Assembly (NCBI RefSeq): GCF_024139115.2
Contig: NC_085140.1
Location: 316,885,259-316,949,258, forward strand
Reading direction: 5' to 3'
Origin: Armigeres subalbatus
Lineage: Eukaryota; Arthropoda; Insecta; Diptera; Culicidae
Length of the DNA stretch: 64,000 bases
The notes beneath the pieces are model-generated. The model saw only the letters and a program-made list of their open reading frames with translations. It searched no databases and was not told the DNA's origin. The position numbers and the translations under genes were made by a program. This document shows, one piece after another, positions 43,130-54,179 of this stretch (position 1 is the first letter of the stretch; each line of letters starts with the position of its first letter).

Positions 43130-44870
43130 TTCCAAGTTGTTCTTGTTGCTGTCATTCATTCCAGGTAGTCTACGAACTCCATACAGTCAAGGTATTTGGA
43201 TCAATATCCGTAATGAAAGCAGTTAACGAAGAATAAACAAGTTGCGTGACCCCTTCTTGGTATATATTTGTATTCTAAGAGATTCCTGTTGTTGTCGTGA
43301 GTTCCAGGTAGTCTATGAACTCCATACAGTCAAGGTCTTCGAATCAATCTCCGTAATGGAGGCAGTTATTGAAGAATAAACAAGTTGTGTGACCCCTTCT
43401 TGATATACATCTGTTTTTCATGTAGTTCTTGTTGTTGTTGTGAGTTCCAGGTAGTCTACGAACTCCATACAGTCAAGGTCTTCGGATCAATCTCCGTAAT
43501 GGAGGCAGTTATAGAAGAATAAACAAGTTGCATGACCCCTTCTTGGTATATATTTGTATTCCAAGAGATTCCTGTTGTTGTCGTGAGTTCCAGGTAGTCT
43601 ACGAACTCCATACAGTCAAGGTCTTCGAATCAATCTCCGTAATGGAGGCAGGTATCGAAGAATAAACAAGTTTTGTGACCCCTTCTTGGCATATGTTTGT
43701 ATTCCAAGTAATTCTTGTTGTTGTCGTGAGTTCCAGGTAGTCTACGAACTCCATAAATTCAAGGTCGGTGGATCAACCTCCGCAATGGAGGCAGTTATTG
43801 AAGAATATATAAGTTTTGTGACCCCTTCTTGGCATATGTTTGTTTTTCATGTAGTTCTTGATGTTGTCGTGAGTTCCAGGTAGTCTACAAACTCCATACA
43901 GTCAAGATCTTCTTATCAATCTCCGTAATGGAGGCAGTTATCGAAGAATAAACAAGTTGCGTGACCCCTTCTTGGTATATGTGTGTACTTCAAGTAGTTC
44001 TTGTTGTTGTCGTGGACTCCAGGTAGTCTACGAACTCCATAGAGTCAAGGTCTGGGGATCGACCTCGGTAACGGAGGCAGTTATTGAAGAATAAAAAAGT
44101 TGTGTGACCCCTTCTTGATATATGTTTGTATTTCAAGTAGTTCTTGTTGTTGCCGTTGGCTCCAGGTAGTCTACGAACTCCAAAGACTCAAGATCTGTGG
44201 ATCATCCTTCGTAATGGAGGCAGTTATTGCAGAATAAACAAGTTGTGTGACGCCTTCATGGTATTTGTTTGTATTCTAAGTATTTTTTATTGTTTTCATT
44301 GGTTCCAGGTAGTCTACAAACTCCATAGAGTCAAGGTTTGTGGATCAATCTTCGTAATGGAAGCAGTTATCGAAGAATAAACAAGTTGTGACCGCTTCTT
44401 GGTATATGTGTGTACTTAAAGTAGTTTTTGTTGTCGTGGGCTCCAGGTAGTCTACGAACTCCATAGATTCAAGGTCTGTGGATCAACCTCCGTAATGGAG
44501 GCAGTTATTGAATAATAAACAAGTTGTGTGACCCCTTCTTGGTATATGTTTGTATTCCATGTAGTTCTTGTTGTTGTCGTGAGTTCCAGGTAGTCTACGA
44601 ACTCCACGAACTACGAACTTCTTCGATAACTGCCTCCATTACGAAGATTGATTCGAAGGCCTTGACTGTATGGAGAGTCAAGGTCTTCGAATCAATCTTC
44701 GTAATGGAGGCAGTTATCGAAGAATAAACCTTAGCTGACCCTTTCTAGGTATATGTTTGTATTCCAAGTAGTTCTTGTTGTTGTCGTAGGCTCCAGGTAG
44801 TCTACGAACTCCATAGAGTCAAGGTCGGTGGATCAACCTCCGTAACGGATGCAGTTATTGAAGAGCAACT
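43130..44870. repeat. Satellite A, 143-bp unit, 12 copies
   Basis: The marker GGTAGTCTACGAACTCC occurs at 43163, 43307, 43450, 43593, 43737, 43879, 44022, 44165, 44308, 44446, 44589 and 44796, mostly 142-144 bp apart. Each unit has GTAATGGAGGCAGTTATTGA and TGACCCCTTCTTGG. The last spacing is about 64 bp longer because of an inverted duplication (44619-44724). Weaker copies follow near 45530-45740. Short frames within it are not genes. Confidence 0.92.
44619..44724. repeat. 49-bp inverted duplication within satellite A
   Basis: Arm 44619-44667 is the reverse complement of 44676-44724 with one mismatch and an 8-bp spacer. The right arm is in the array orientation, so the left arm is the inverted extra copy. 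Confidence 0.9.
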
Positions 44871-45999
44871 GGGAGGGACGGTTTTCCTCCAATACCTTTC
44901 TAGAATTTAATCTTTCACATGTTGTGCATATGCATAATCGAGTTTCAGACATAGTAATTAATTTCCACTCCAGGTGGCTCAATACCCGGAACATATGCAA
45001 TTAACTTTGAATGTACTGAACTCGAAAGGCGATCTCTCTTCGCTTATGTGGTCGGGTTGGGATCTGACGACCAACTGGCACAATCTCACACAACTCTACT
45101 TCATCGAGTGCCGTTGGTGACGAAGCAAGTGTGTAGGAGCCAGATAATACTAAATACTCATCCTACTTGGTTGGCATTGTATAAAAACATATATGAGTAT
45201 ATATGAGTTTGTATTTTAAGTAGTTATTTTCATTGTCGTGGGCTCCGTAATGAAGGCAAGGCAAAATACGTGAATGGAATCCGTAATTTTTTGTCGAAGA
45301 GACTTACAAACTTCTTAACAGGTACTCATAAATGATTCATAATAAGCTACAGGCAGTGAAAGTTATTTCATGAAAATCATTGTTGTTTGCGGCAAATTGG
45401 GTCGAAAACGTGATAAAATCGGGTTAGGCAAAATCAGGGGTAGACAAAATCTGGGAGTGACAAAATCGGGTCAACCTCATCTGAGTGAATGTACGCATTC
45501 CTAGTAGTTTTTGTTTTTGCCATGGTACTAGGTAGTCTATGAACTCCATATAGGAATGATCTGCAGATCAACCCACGAACGGAAGGCTATTGGTATATGT
45601 TTGCATTTCAAGTAGTTCAAGTTGTTGTCATTAGCTCTGGGCAGTTATTGAAGAATAAACAAGATGTGAAACCTCATCTTGATATATTAGCATTCCAAGT
45701 AGTTATTGTTGTCCTGTTGTTGTTGGTTCCAAGTAGTATACAAACTTCATTCATATCACTAATAAGAAGTTGTCTATTCTTTGAAAATGCAAAATCTTAA
45801 TAAATTGGAAATATACAACTTCACGTCAAGAACGTTAGGCAAAAAACGGGAAAAAAGATCATTTACCATATTAAAATTAGGTTAAGGACACTTCTCACGG
45901 AATCCAAGTTTAAAAGTGCTCGCGTTTTCGGGGGCACACCAATCGATACGGAGGCGGCGCACAACTGTCATTTTTTTTTATTCAGCTTTGCCTAGTTTG

Positions 46000-47290
46000 C
46001 CTGTCTTACTCCATAAATTTCTAGGATGACCATTAGCATATGCCATGAACGCATTTTATTCATGGACCCCAAAGGCATGTACCAAATTTAAAACAGGCTG
46101 ATATATCTCTGGTGTAGATCCTAATGCCTTACTTCAGGGTTTTCTTGGATGACCATGAACATTTGAAATGGGTGCATTCTATTCTACGTACCATAAAGGG
46201 CATGTATAACTATTCAAATAGGCCGAAAGAACTCTGGTTACGCGTGAAGTTCTTGAGGATTGTTCAAGTGTTCTCTTGGATAATCATGAACATATGCAAT
46301 GAAAGCGGTATATTCTATGTACCACAAAGGGCGTATGCCACTTTTGAAACAATCCGAAAGGTATCTGGTTACGTGTGAAGATCCTGAGGCCTATTCTAGC
46401 ATTTTCTTGGAAGACCATAAACATATGCAATGGACGTATTCTATTCTATGTACTACAAAGGGCATGTACCACTTTTGAAACAAGCCAAAAGATCTCTGGG
46501 TACCCATGCAGATTTAAAGGCCTATTCCAGGGTTTTCTTGGATGACCATGAACCTATGCAATGGACGCAATCTATTCTATGTACCACAAAGGGCATGTAA
46601 CACTTTTGAAAAAATCTGAAAGATCTTTGGTTACGCGTGTAGATCTTAAGGCCTTTTCCAGGGTTTTCTTGGATGACCATGAACTTATGCAATAAAGGCG
46701 TTCTATTCTATGTACCACAAAGGGCATGTACCAGTTTTGAAGCAATCTAAAAGATCTCTGGTTACGCGTGTAGACCTGAAGGCCTTTTCCAGGGTTTTCT
46801 TGGATGACCATGAACATATGCAATGAAGGCGCCAGAGGACTTATCCGAGAGATTTCACCGATAGCGCAGAACATATGTAGTTATCACATTTGATTTTAAG
46901 ATGCGCAAAGAGCATGTACCACTTTTGAGACAAGTCAATAGACCCATGGTTACTAGTGTAGACCTTAAGGCCTTACTCCAGAGAATTCTTGGATGACTCG
47001 GAACATATACTGTGAACGCATTCTATGCTAAGTACCACAAATAGCATTTGAATTTGCATAATAGGCCTTTGGTTACGCGAGTAGATCTTTAGGCTTTACT
47101 CCAGAGATTTCTCGGACGACTAAGACCTCATTTCAGGATTTTTGCATGACCCGAAACATATACTGTGAACACCTTCAATTCTTAGAAAGGCATAGAGCAT
47201 GTAGCATATTTTAAACTGGTTGAATGGCCTTTGGTTACGCGTGTAGACTCTTAGGCCTTACTTCAAGTATTTCTTGTATAACCATGAGCT
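46000..47290. repeat. Satellite B, 131-bp unit, in the right arm
   Basis: The marker CTTGGATGACCATGAAC recurs at about 46144, 46275, 46406, 46537, 46668 and 46799 (period 131 bp), with older copies before and after. Units also have TACCACAAAGGGCATGTA and TTACGCGTGTAGAT. The left arm of the element (42780-43110) has two to three inverted copies of the same unit, so the array grew in the right arm only. Confidence 0.88.
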
Positions 47291-47464
47291 AAAGCTGTAA
47301 ACCTTGAAAGCGGACAGAAAGTATATGAGTTTCTGTTTCCAAAACTGTCGAAATTATCCAAATCGGTTGAAAATAGTTGAAATTATGAAAATATCAATTT
47401 ATGGGAACACGGGTACCCAGTCGGCCATCTACGTGTGTTTTTTTATTGGCCGCATAAGGGTTAA

Positions 47465-48050
47465 TAAAACTAGACGTGAAATTATGTAGGTTAGGCGAAA
47501 AAAGTTTCAAAATAATAAATAGGAATGTAGGAAAAACTGAAATTTTCCACTTTTTGATGAAACATCTAACATTTCGGCGAGGCAAAACGGCCTAGTGGAA
47601 CTATCCTACAAAGTAATCGCGTCTCCATGCACTGTCCATACCAGAATGCTGATGTGCCGACGCATGGTACGTTGTTCTCTAAGAGCTGCCTACTAAAAGG
47701 CGTTTTGCATCATGAGTTTTCCGGCAACGAAATATCACCACCTTTTTTTAAATGTGAATATTATCAATATGATTGAGATTTTTTCTAATTTTAATATGGC
47801 ATCAGCTAGCTATATTGTTTAACTGTTGCGTGAGGTAGAAACACCCATGAAAATCGTTATAGCTAAGGCATAAAAGCAGTCTATGCTTAGCTAGGGCATA
47901 TTGCCCCTCCTACCCCTATCTTTCCTAGCGGCTTCTATGAATGCCAAAATCGATGCCGATAGCCATGAGCTTTCGATTTGAAATATAAAATATCTTCTAG
48001 ATAAATACTACCCAAGTTCCATGCACTTTCAGGAGCAGACGGAAACCCTC
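47465..48050. other. Unassigned DNA
   Basis: No gene. GGGCATATTGCCCCTCCTACCCC at 47896-47918 looks like a lone end of the TA-type family seen at 13939-14870. Confidence 0.35.
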
Positions 48051-48059
48051 GTAGAGATA

Positions 48060-48900
48060 CCCAAGTAACCAAAAGTGTCTTTATAAGTACGTTTTTCGCT
48101 TATCCAGCTTCACTGAGCAGCTACGCAAAAAACGTACTCCTAAAAGGGAAGTTGTGAATCCCAAAAAAGCGAAGAAGGAGCGAAAAGCGGTAGAGGAGGC
48201 GAAGGCGCCATTGGCCAAGAAGGGGAATGCTCGTAGAGGAAAGGGCACACCTTCCAATGGTCATGGCAGGAAGGACATAGACGAAGCAATTATCGTCAAG
48301 GCTGATGGTAAGAGTTATGCTGACGTTCTGAAGGCTTTGCGGGGCGATAAAAAGCTCACTGGCCTAGGGGATGATGTCAACTGCATCCGCAGAACACAGA
48401 AGGGCGAGATGATCCTCGTCCTGAACCGGGATGCTGCGCGGAAGAGCTCCGCGTATAAAAAGTTGGCAGAAGAGGTGCTGGGTGATGCGGTTCAGGTTAG
48501 AGCTCTATGTCCAGTAGAGGCAATCCAATGCCGAGGCCTGGATGAAATTACCGAAACCGGTGAGCTGGTAGCTGCACTGAGAGGTCAGTGTGGCGTTGAA
48601 ATCCAGGATACCGCGATTCGGTTGCGTAAAGGTTATGCTGGAACGCAGGCTTCCTCTTTCCAGGTACCTGTGGCTGACGCCAAGAAGGACGCCTAGATAA
48701 GGCCAAGCTGAAGGTGGGTTGATCGGTATGCTCGGCGAGCGCAAACCAACAACCTCAGGCCTGCTTCAAGTGCTTCGATTACAGACATAAGTCATATGAC
48801 TCGAACCTGCCAGGCCGCACCGAGGTGTTTGATCTGTGGTCCTGGCACAGACAATAAACACCCATCCGGTTGGCAGGCATGTTCGGTCTCCAGATGGGTT
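48060..48900 (+). pseudogene. R1-like LINE ORF1 (gag-like) with zinc knuckles
   Basis: The frame is open from before 48154 to a stop at 48694-48696 and seems 5'-truncated; the GTG at 48154 is not a convincing start. A Lys/Arg-rich N-terminus leads to the conserved R1-type block (KADGKSYADVLKALRGDKKL, IRRTQKGEMILVLNRDA, ALCPVEAIQCRGLDEITETGEL). After the stop and a frameshift, CCHC-like zinc knuckles can be read at 48760-48900 (CFKCFDYRHKSYDC, CLICGPGTDNKHPSG). Such proteins bind element RNA. The clade is by motif resemblance to R1-type insect LINEs. Confidence 0.75.
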
Positions 48901-49515
48901 CGGTCATGCAAGTAGCTTAGATAAATCTCAACTACTGCGAGGCAGCGCAAGCGCTGCTACAACAGTCGGTACACGAGAATAAGACTGATGTTGCCTTGCT
49001 GTCCGACCCGTACCGCATCCCTGCTAAACATAGCAGTTGGGTTGCGGATAAGTCCGGAATAGTGACCATCTGGACTTGCGGGAGGTACCCCATCCAGGAG
49101 ATAGTGTTATCTCCTGGTGATGAGGGTTTTGTTATAGCAAAGGTAAACGGAGTTTACTTTTGTAGCTGCTACTGTCCTCCAAGATGGAGCATAGAGCAGT
49201 ATACAAGGGTGTTAGATAATCTTGTAGCGTGACTAATTAGTCTTAAACCATTATTTGTAGCAGGTGATTTCAACGCGTGGGCCTATCGGTTCACTAACGC
49301 TAGAGGTCATATCCTGCTAGAGTCTCTAGCGGTACTCAACGTAGTTCAGCTGAACGAGGGCCAAGCGTCAACGTTCAGAGGACCAAATGGCGAGTCATGC
49401 ATCGATGTGGCCTTCTGCAGCGCGGGATTTATGGCCTGAATGGAGGGTTCACGAAGGGTATACTGCTAGTGACCATGAGGAAATACGTTTTATGGTCAGC
49501 TATACCCCTAACAGA

Positions 49516-50834
49516 CAGGGTTGTTAATCGTTAATTTATCGTTATCGCCGATAAAGTTAATTGCATTCAACGTTATCGGTTGCTACGATAAAGATGAATC
49601 AACACAATAATCTTCGGGGTTCGATAATTTAACGCTAATTTAACGGAAGTTAACTCGATAATTTTGCGGTAATGTGGTCACTAGATTACCGTGCGGGACC
49701 GAAATCCGTACAGGACCGAAATCCGTCCACCTCATGAGATATCAACAAATTAAAGGAGGTTAAAGGTAATTTATGTAGGAATAATTAATCTTATTCTGTT
49801 CAGATACTTGACAGTAAGCTTTTAAGGCATAGAATTGAAAGAAGGCTTTGAAATTAAAACAACAAACATCAAAAACAAATCTCCACCCACCAAACGCGTA
49901 GTTTGTGCCGCCATTTTGTTTTCGGTTAGAGCATAATTGCACCAAAAGTTACTGTATTTTAATTTCTAATTGCAAATCATTACATAAGATAAGCGGAATA
50001 CAAATCGAAGGGATCGCTTCTCAAGGTGCGTATCGAACTATTTACAGTGGTAGTTTAGTCAATCAGACCGTTTCAATTTAAATATTTCGTTGAGAAATAG
50101 CTGTACGGATTTTGATCCTTTGATTCGAAATCCGTCCACGGTAGACGGATTTCGAGTCAGGAGTAGTTGATTTAATTCATTATTTTATCATGTTTTTCGT
50201 AGTTTTTAATGAGTAAATGTGAAACACTTCAAAAGTAGAAGCCTTCATGCGCCTGTGTCAATGACAAACGTTTTATTCACATTCGATTCCTATTTTCTAA
50301 TGACTTTTTCATATACTAAGGTGCTTAAGTGTACGGATTTCGATGCCCCACGGTACGCGAATAAAGTTTGTGTACAATTTTGACAGAAATCGAAAATTGT
50401 ATAAATTGATCTTTTTCGAAAATTTCGTCAATGCTGAGCCTGATGGCAGCAGGTTGACCAGATATGATTTTGATTGAAACGGGACTTTCTAGAAATAATG
50501 TTCAGTCTTCGACACTCAACGGAACGAAAAAAGTGAACTGTTCCAAGTGATGAATTGGTCACTCATTCCGCACGACTCGGTTAGTCTTGTCTCTGAGTCA
50601 TAAAATAATCACAATTATGTTATATGTAGGTACGTAGATGCTCCGGATCTCCAAAATAGCAGTACATAAATATTACAGTTAACTCGATAATTATCGATAA
50701 ATCAACGAATACTCGATAACGATAACGATAAATCAACGCTCACTTTATCGTCAACGAAGTATCATCGGACAATCGTTATCGTTATCGAAGATGGCGTTAA
50801 ATTAACGACGATAATTTATCGATTAACAACCCTG
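49516..50834. mobile_element. 1.3-kb CAGGG-ended DNA element (hAT-like)
   Basis: Ends CAGGGTTGTTAATCGTTAAT and (complement) CAGGGTTGTTAATCGATAAA, with TTATCGTTATCG blocks inside both. AACAGA is duplicated at 49510-49515 and 50835-50840. CAGGG termini are typical of hAT elements, which usually duplicate 8 bp; only 6 match here. No transposase. It inserted in the R1-like ORF2 and contains a TA element. Confidence 0.75.
49689..50353. mobile_element. 665-bp TA-duplicating element nested in the CAGGG element
   Basis: TA flanks (49687-49688, 50354-50355). Inverted ends CCGTGCGGGACCGAAATCCG and (complement) CCGTGGGGCATCGAAATCCG. The motif CGAAATCCGTCCAC recurs inside on both strands. Non-coding. 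Confidence 0.75.
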
Positions 50835-52469
50835 AACAGAACCACAAGGCGGGTCAGTAAAGCTGATTTAGGATGACGTACCTCGCAGTTTGACCCAGAA
50901 CTGCTGAAAGAATCATTTCGGTGAGAAAATCGGACTCTAGTGGTTATGAGTTATCCGATGTCCTAACACGAGCATGTGACGTGACAATGCCCAGGAGGAC
51001 TATGCCAACCGGCAACCGCAAATCGGTGCACTGGTGGACGAGCTGATCGTCGCAGAACCTGTCATAGAGCTAAAAGAAGGTTGCGACGTGCTAGAACCGA
51101 AGCAGACAGGCTAGAAAGACGCCGGATATTCCAAACAGCGAGCAGAGCTCTGAACTACGAAATAAAATGTAGTAAGAGAGCTTGCTTTGAAGAGCTGTGT
51201 AGGATGGCTAATAATACTCCATGGGTGATGCATACAGGCTAGGACCAACAGCACACATCCTGAGAAATCATCGGAGATGTTAGCCAGGACCGTTGAAGGT
51301 TTGTTCCCGAAGCATGACTCATCGGACTGGCCCGCCACACCGTACGAGTCAGTGAACGTGGTAGCGCTAGTGACTAACGATGAGATCGCCGTTACAAGAA
51401 AACTGAAGCTAAACAAGGCACCAGGGCCGGATTGTATTCGTAACCTGGTCCTTAAGCACGCGATTCTTGCCGCTCCAGATATGTTCAGGAACTGCCTCCA
51501 ACGTTGCCTGGACGAAGGAAACTTCCCAGATCATTGGAAACGGCAGCAGTTGGTAATATTGCCTAAGCCTGGGAAATCCACGGGAGAGCCTTCGGCCACA
51601 GACCAATTTGCCTACTCGACACAACTGGTAAGTTGTTAGAGAGGGTGATCCTGAATAGATTGACGGACTATACGGAGTGTGCTGGTGGCTTATCAAGCAA
51701 CCAGTATGAGTTCCGTAAAGGCCGTTCTACCATCGAAGCAATTCGGTCGGTAACGGAAACGGAAATCATTAAAACGCTAATCAAGCATTTCAAAATTATT
51801 GGCCTACCGAAACAGTTAACTTGCGATGAAGCCCATGGTGTTGCCTTTCACTATGCTAGCAGTAGCAGCACAGCAGTAATCGCACCATCGAAAGGTTACT
51901 TAATACACTATTGGGAATGTATATGGCCAGCCGAAGGAACCACCAACGACCAACTATCACTTTACCAAGGACTGTCCATGTCTACGGCCCTTTATAATGA
52001 CACGAAACACGCCACGAGCACCGAGACAAATAGTATTCGCAAACTCGACGTCATTAGACTTACAGGACAATAACAAAACAACGTACTATTGTAACAGCAA
52101 GAGACAATATTGTTTTCGAGTCTAACAGACATAATTCCAAAATTAAAATACATGACAAAGCCTCTCCTTTTAGCAACCGATTTGAACTGGTGGATATCAA
52201 AGAACAAAACGAAAAAAATACGGACGCAACAGGAATCAAAATTAAAAAAAACGCACACAAAGAAGTTACAAACTGATTAAAACTGGCTTTCCGACTTCCT
52301 TACAGATTATGGCTTGGTATACTGACGCAGACGACTCTAATGGATTTAAGAATACACGATATAAAACAGGATTCGTAACAGCTTTTTCAGAATAATGCAT
52401 CCGATAAACCTTACAACCATTGAATCGACAAATGGATGTGACCGGAAAGCTCAATCAGACCTTTTTGCC

Positions 52470-52860
52470 TTTCTCGTACAACAAAGTTGTACCGAAAGGC
52501 TATCATTTCACTCCAAAATCGAACTTTTTGTAGAAGTCTCGGAGACCCATGATGTTATATACCAATCGACTCAGCTCGTCTAACTGAACAAATGTCTGTC
52601 TGTCCGTGTGTATGTGTGTGTACACGCAAACCGAAAAACATTAGCCACTTTTTCATACAGTAATTCTTAACCGATTTTCTCGCAACAAGTTGCATTCGAC
52701 AGGAGACAAAACCTTGTTGATCACTATTGAATTTAATAACGATCGACCATTGTGTTTAAAAGTTATTAAAAAAATGGAATCGAACTATATAAGCGCCATA
52801 TAAGGTTGGTGTCTTGGCTAAATGCGAGAAAGGCAGTATCACCACTCGGTGAATTAAGTT
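52470..52860. mobile_element. Dispersed CTTTCTCG-ended element
   Basis: Inverted ends GCCTTTCTCG (52470s) and CGAGAAAGGC (52826-52835). It shares TTATATACCAATCGACTCAGC, a GT-rich run and CAACAAGTTGCATTCGAC with 58741-59290. Related fragments lie at 16979, 35868 and 39408. Non-coding. Confidence 0.6.
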
Positions 52861-53214
52861 GGGTTTTGAGTTATCTATCAGGAGAAAAATAGGCAGAAAT
52901 AATCTGTTGTTTAATAAAATTAGGCCACAGCGAGTCAAACAATGGGAATCATTAGGTAGAGCGTGGAAATATATTTCAGGAAGTCCAGACGCCGACGATC
53001 TTAAGGTCATAAACTCTTCTCTTAACTCCTTGGTAGATAAAAATAATGAACAAATTCAGATAAATCACTTGTTTGAGAAACGTATAAGAAACTTAACAAA
53101 AACTTTCAATTCACTATAAGATAACGAGCAGAATTTGGAAAAAGTTTGAATAGTTTGAATTTCTTATTTGAAATTGATGAATTATTATACTATTTAGAGA
53201 TAATTGAAGAATCG

Positions 53215-53397
53215 AAAACCATTATCGTTGAGGGTATGGCGAATAACCGAAAGTTCTTCAGGGTGGATGATGCGGCTGCTTGGGATGCTTCGTCCGGCTA
53301 GTATTATAGACTAGCCGGACGAAGCATCCCAAGCAGCCGCATCATCCACCCAGAGGAACTTTCGGTTATTCGCCATACCCTCAACGATAACGGTTTT
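53215..53397. repeat. 88-bp inverted duplication (snap-back) in env
   Basis: 53215-53302 is the reverse complement of 53310-53397 with 3 mismatches; the spacer is 7 bp (ATTATAG). The right arm is the sense env sequence, the left arm an inverted copy that replaces env codons. Confidence 0.93.
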
Positions 53398-53917
53398 CTA
53401 TTGAACTCGGTCGACGATATGTTGAACATTGATAGCGCATACGCAGTATATAACAACGAGATGTTCGTGTATATACTCAAAATACCCAAAATCAAGGATG
53501 TGCGATACAAAATTGGTTTGGATGAACCCGTAACTGCAATTAATTTACGAATTCTTCTAACGGCACAATTTTATTTTGAAGGACAGAACGCATTTATGTC
53601 GAAAAACCAATGTCCAAAGATGAAAGATCTCTCTATATGTTTCTCCAGCAACTTAGAACCGCCTATGGAGTGCATTCAACAATTAGTTTCATTGCCGTCT
53701 CAAAAAACTACTTGCAGTGTATTGCTAGGATTATTTTCATAATCTTAGAACTCTGAGATATGAAGATTTTCTTTGGAAATTGAAGAAATCGGAGTATCAC
53801 GAATTTGTCTGGTGTCCTGTGATTCCATATAGATCGAATGATATTTTTTGGAATCGAGAGTCTATCTATTCGCAAAACTCTGGATTTCTTCTCAAATTCA
53901 ATGCATTGCATTGCTTT

Positions 53918-54179
53918 AAGGTGATTATACAATCAATCCCTTGGTGAATCTCAAATTCTACCTCTATTTTCAAAAACCTAAATCTGGCGTAATAATACAA
54001 ACATTATTAGATTTAGGTGCAGAAATTAAAGTCGATTGCTCAGCATAAGCAAGAAAATGATCTCCCAATGTTTTATTTTTAAGCGAGTTATGGTTCTCCC
54101 GGCTCGTGTTCTTGAAAAACTGCAAAAAGCACGTGGGTCCCAAGATGGCCGATTTGTAGCTTCGTCGTATAATCACCTT
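53918..54179. mobile_element. 262-bp MITE
   Basis: Perfect 13-bp inverted ends AAGGTGATTATAC (53918-53930) and GTATAATCACCTT (54167-54179). The flanks are TT and AG, so the duplication is eroded or absent. Non-coding. Confidence 0.65.

Larger units (their letters stand above)
42462..47460. mobile_element. 5.0-kb TTAA-bounded element with long inverted arms and satellites
   Basis: TTAA lies on both sides (42458-42461, 47461-47464). Termini CCCTTATGCGGCC and GGCCGCATAAGGG are perfect complements, the CCC...GGG plus TTAA arrangement of piggyBac-type elements. Further inverted homology of several hundred bp runs from about 42650-43110 on the left against 47430-46900 on the right, including GGGTACCCGTGTTCC, CAGTTTTGGAAACAGAAACT and GTAAACCTTGAAAG-type blocks. 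The interior holds two satellites (143 and 131 bp). There is no transposase. The left terminus has an extra duplication of the GGCCGAC...GTGTTCC block (42471 and 42657). Confidence 0.85.
48925..51764 (+). pseudogene. R1-like LINE ORF2: endonuclease and RT fragment, split
   Basis: The endonuclease lies at 48925-49515 (LNYCEAAQALL, DVALLSDPYRIP, YCPPRWSIEQY, then VAGDFNAWA and GPNGESCIDVAF) with several stops. It is cut by the element at 49516-50834 and resumes with the linker at 50841. RT fingers follow (LKLNKAPGPDCIRNLVLK, WKRQQLVILPKPGK at about 51400-51580, then a damaged stretch and NQYEFRKGRSTIEAI at 51700-51745). The frame then changes abruptly to unrelated errantivirus sequence near 51765. 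The RT active site is missing. Dead element. Confidence 0.78.
51765..53745 (+). pseudogene. Errantivirus-like integrase-env fragment
   Basis: It begins with an integrase-core-like piece (KTLIKHFKIIGLPKQLTCDE, then LYNDTKHATS) that lacks its middle. From about 52860 env sequence appears: GRAWKYISGSPDADDLKVIN, comparable with the GSSIKLLTGNLD region of the element at 25039-33092, then NLTKTFNSL. After the palindrome at 53215-53397, ectodomain sequence continues (HPEELSVIRHTLNDNGFLLN, RILLTAQFYFEGQNAFMSK, CPKMKDLSICF) to about 53740. A CTTTCTCG-type element sits at 52470-52860. No LTRs were found. It is a different family from the full element. Confidence 0.65.

Noticed and set aside
43686..44727. 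Several 65-78 aa frames repeating VYELHKFKV-like peptides
   Set aside because: They are translations of the 143-bp satellite, with no start context, conservation of frame or known family.
42462..47460. Two independent satellites separated by unique DNA, with no mobile element
   Set aside because: The perfect CCCTTATGCGGCC ends, the TTAA on both sides and the inverted arms are better explained by one element.
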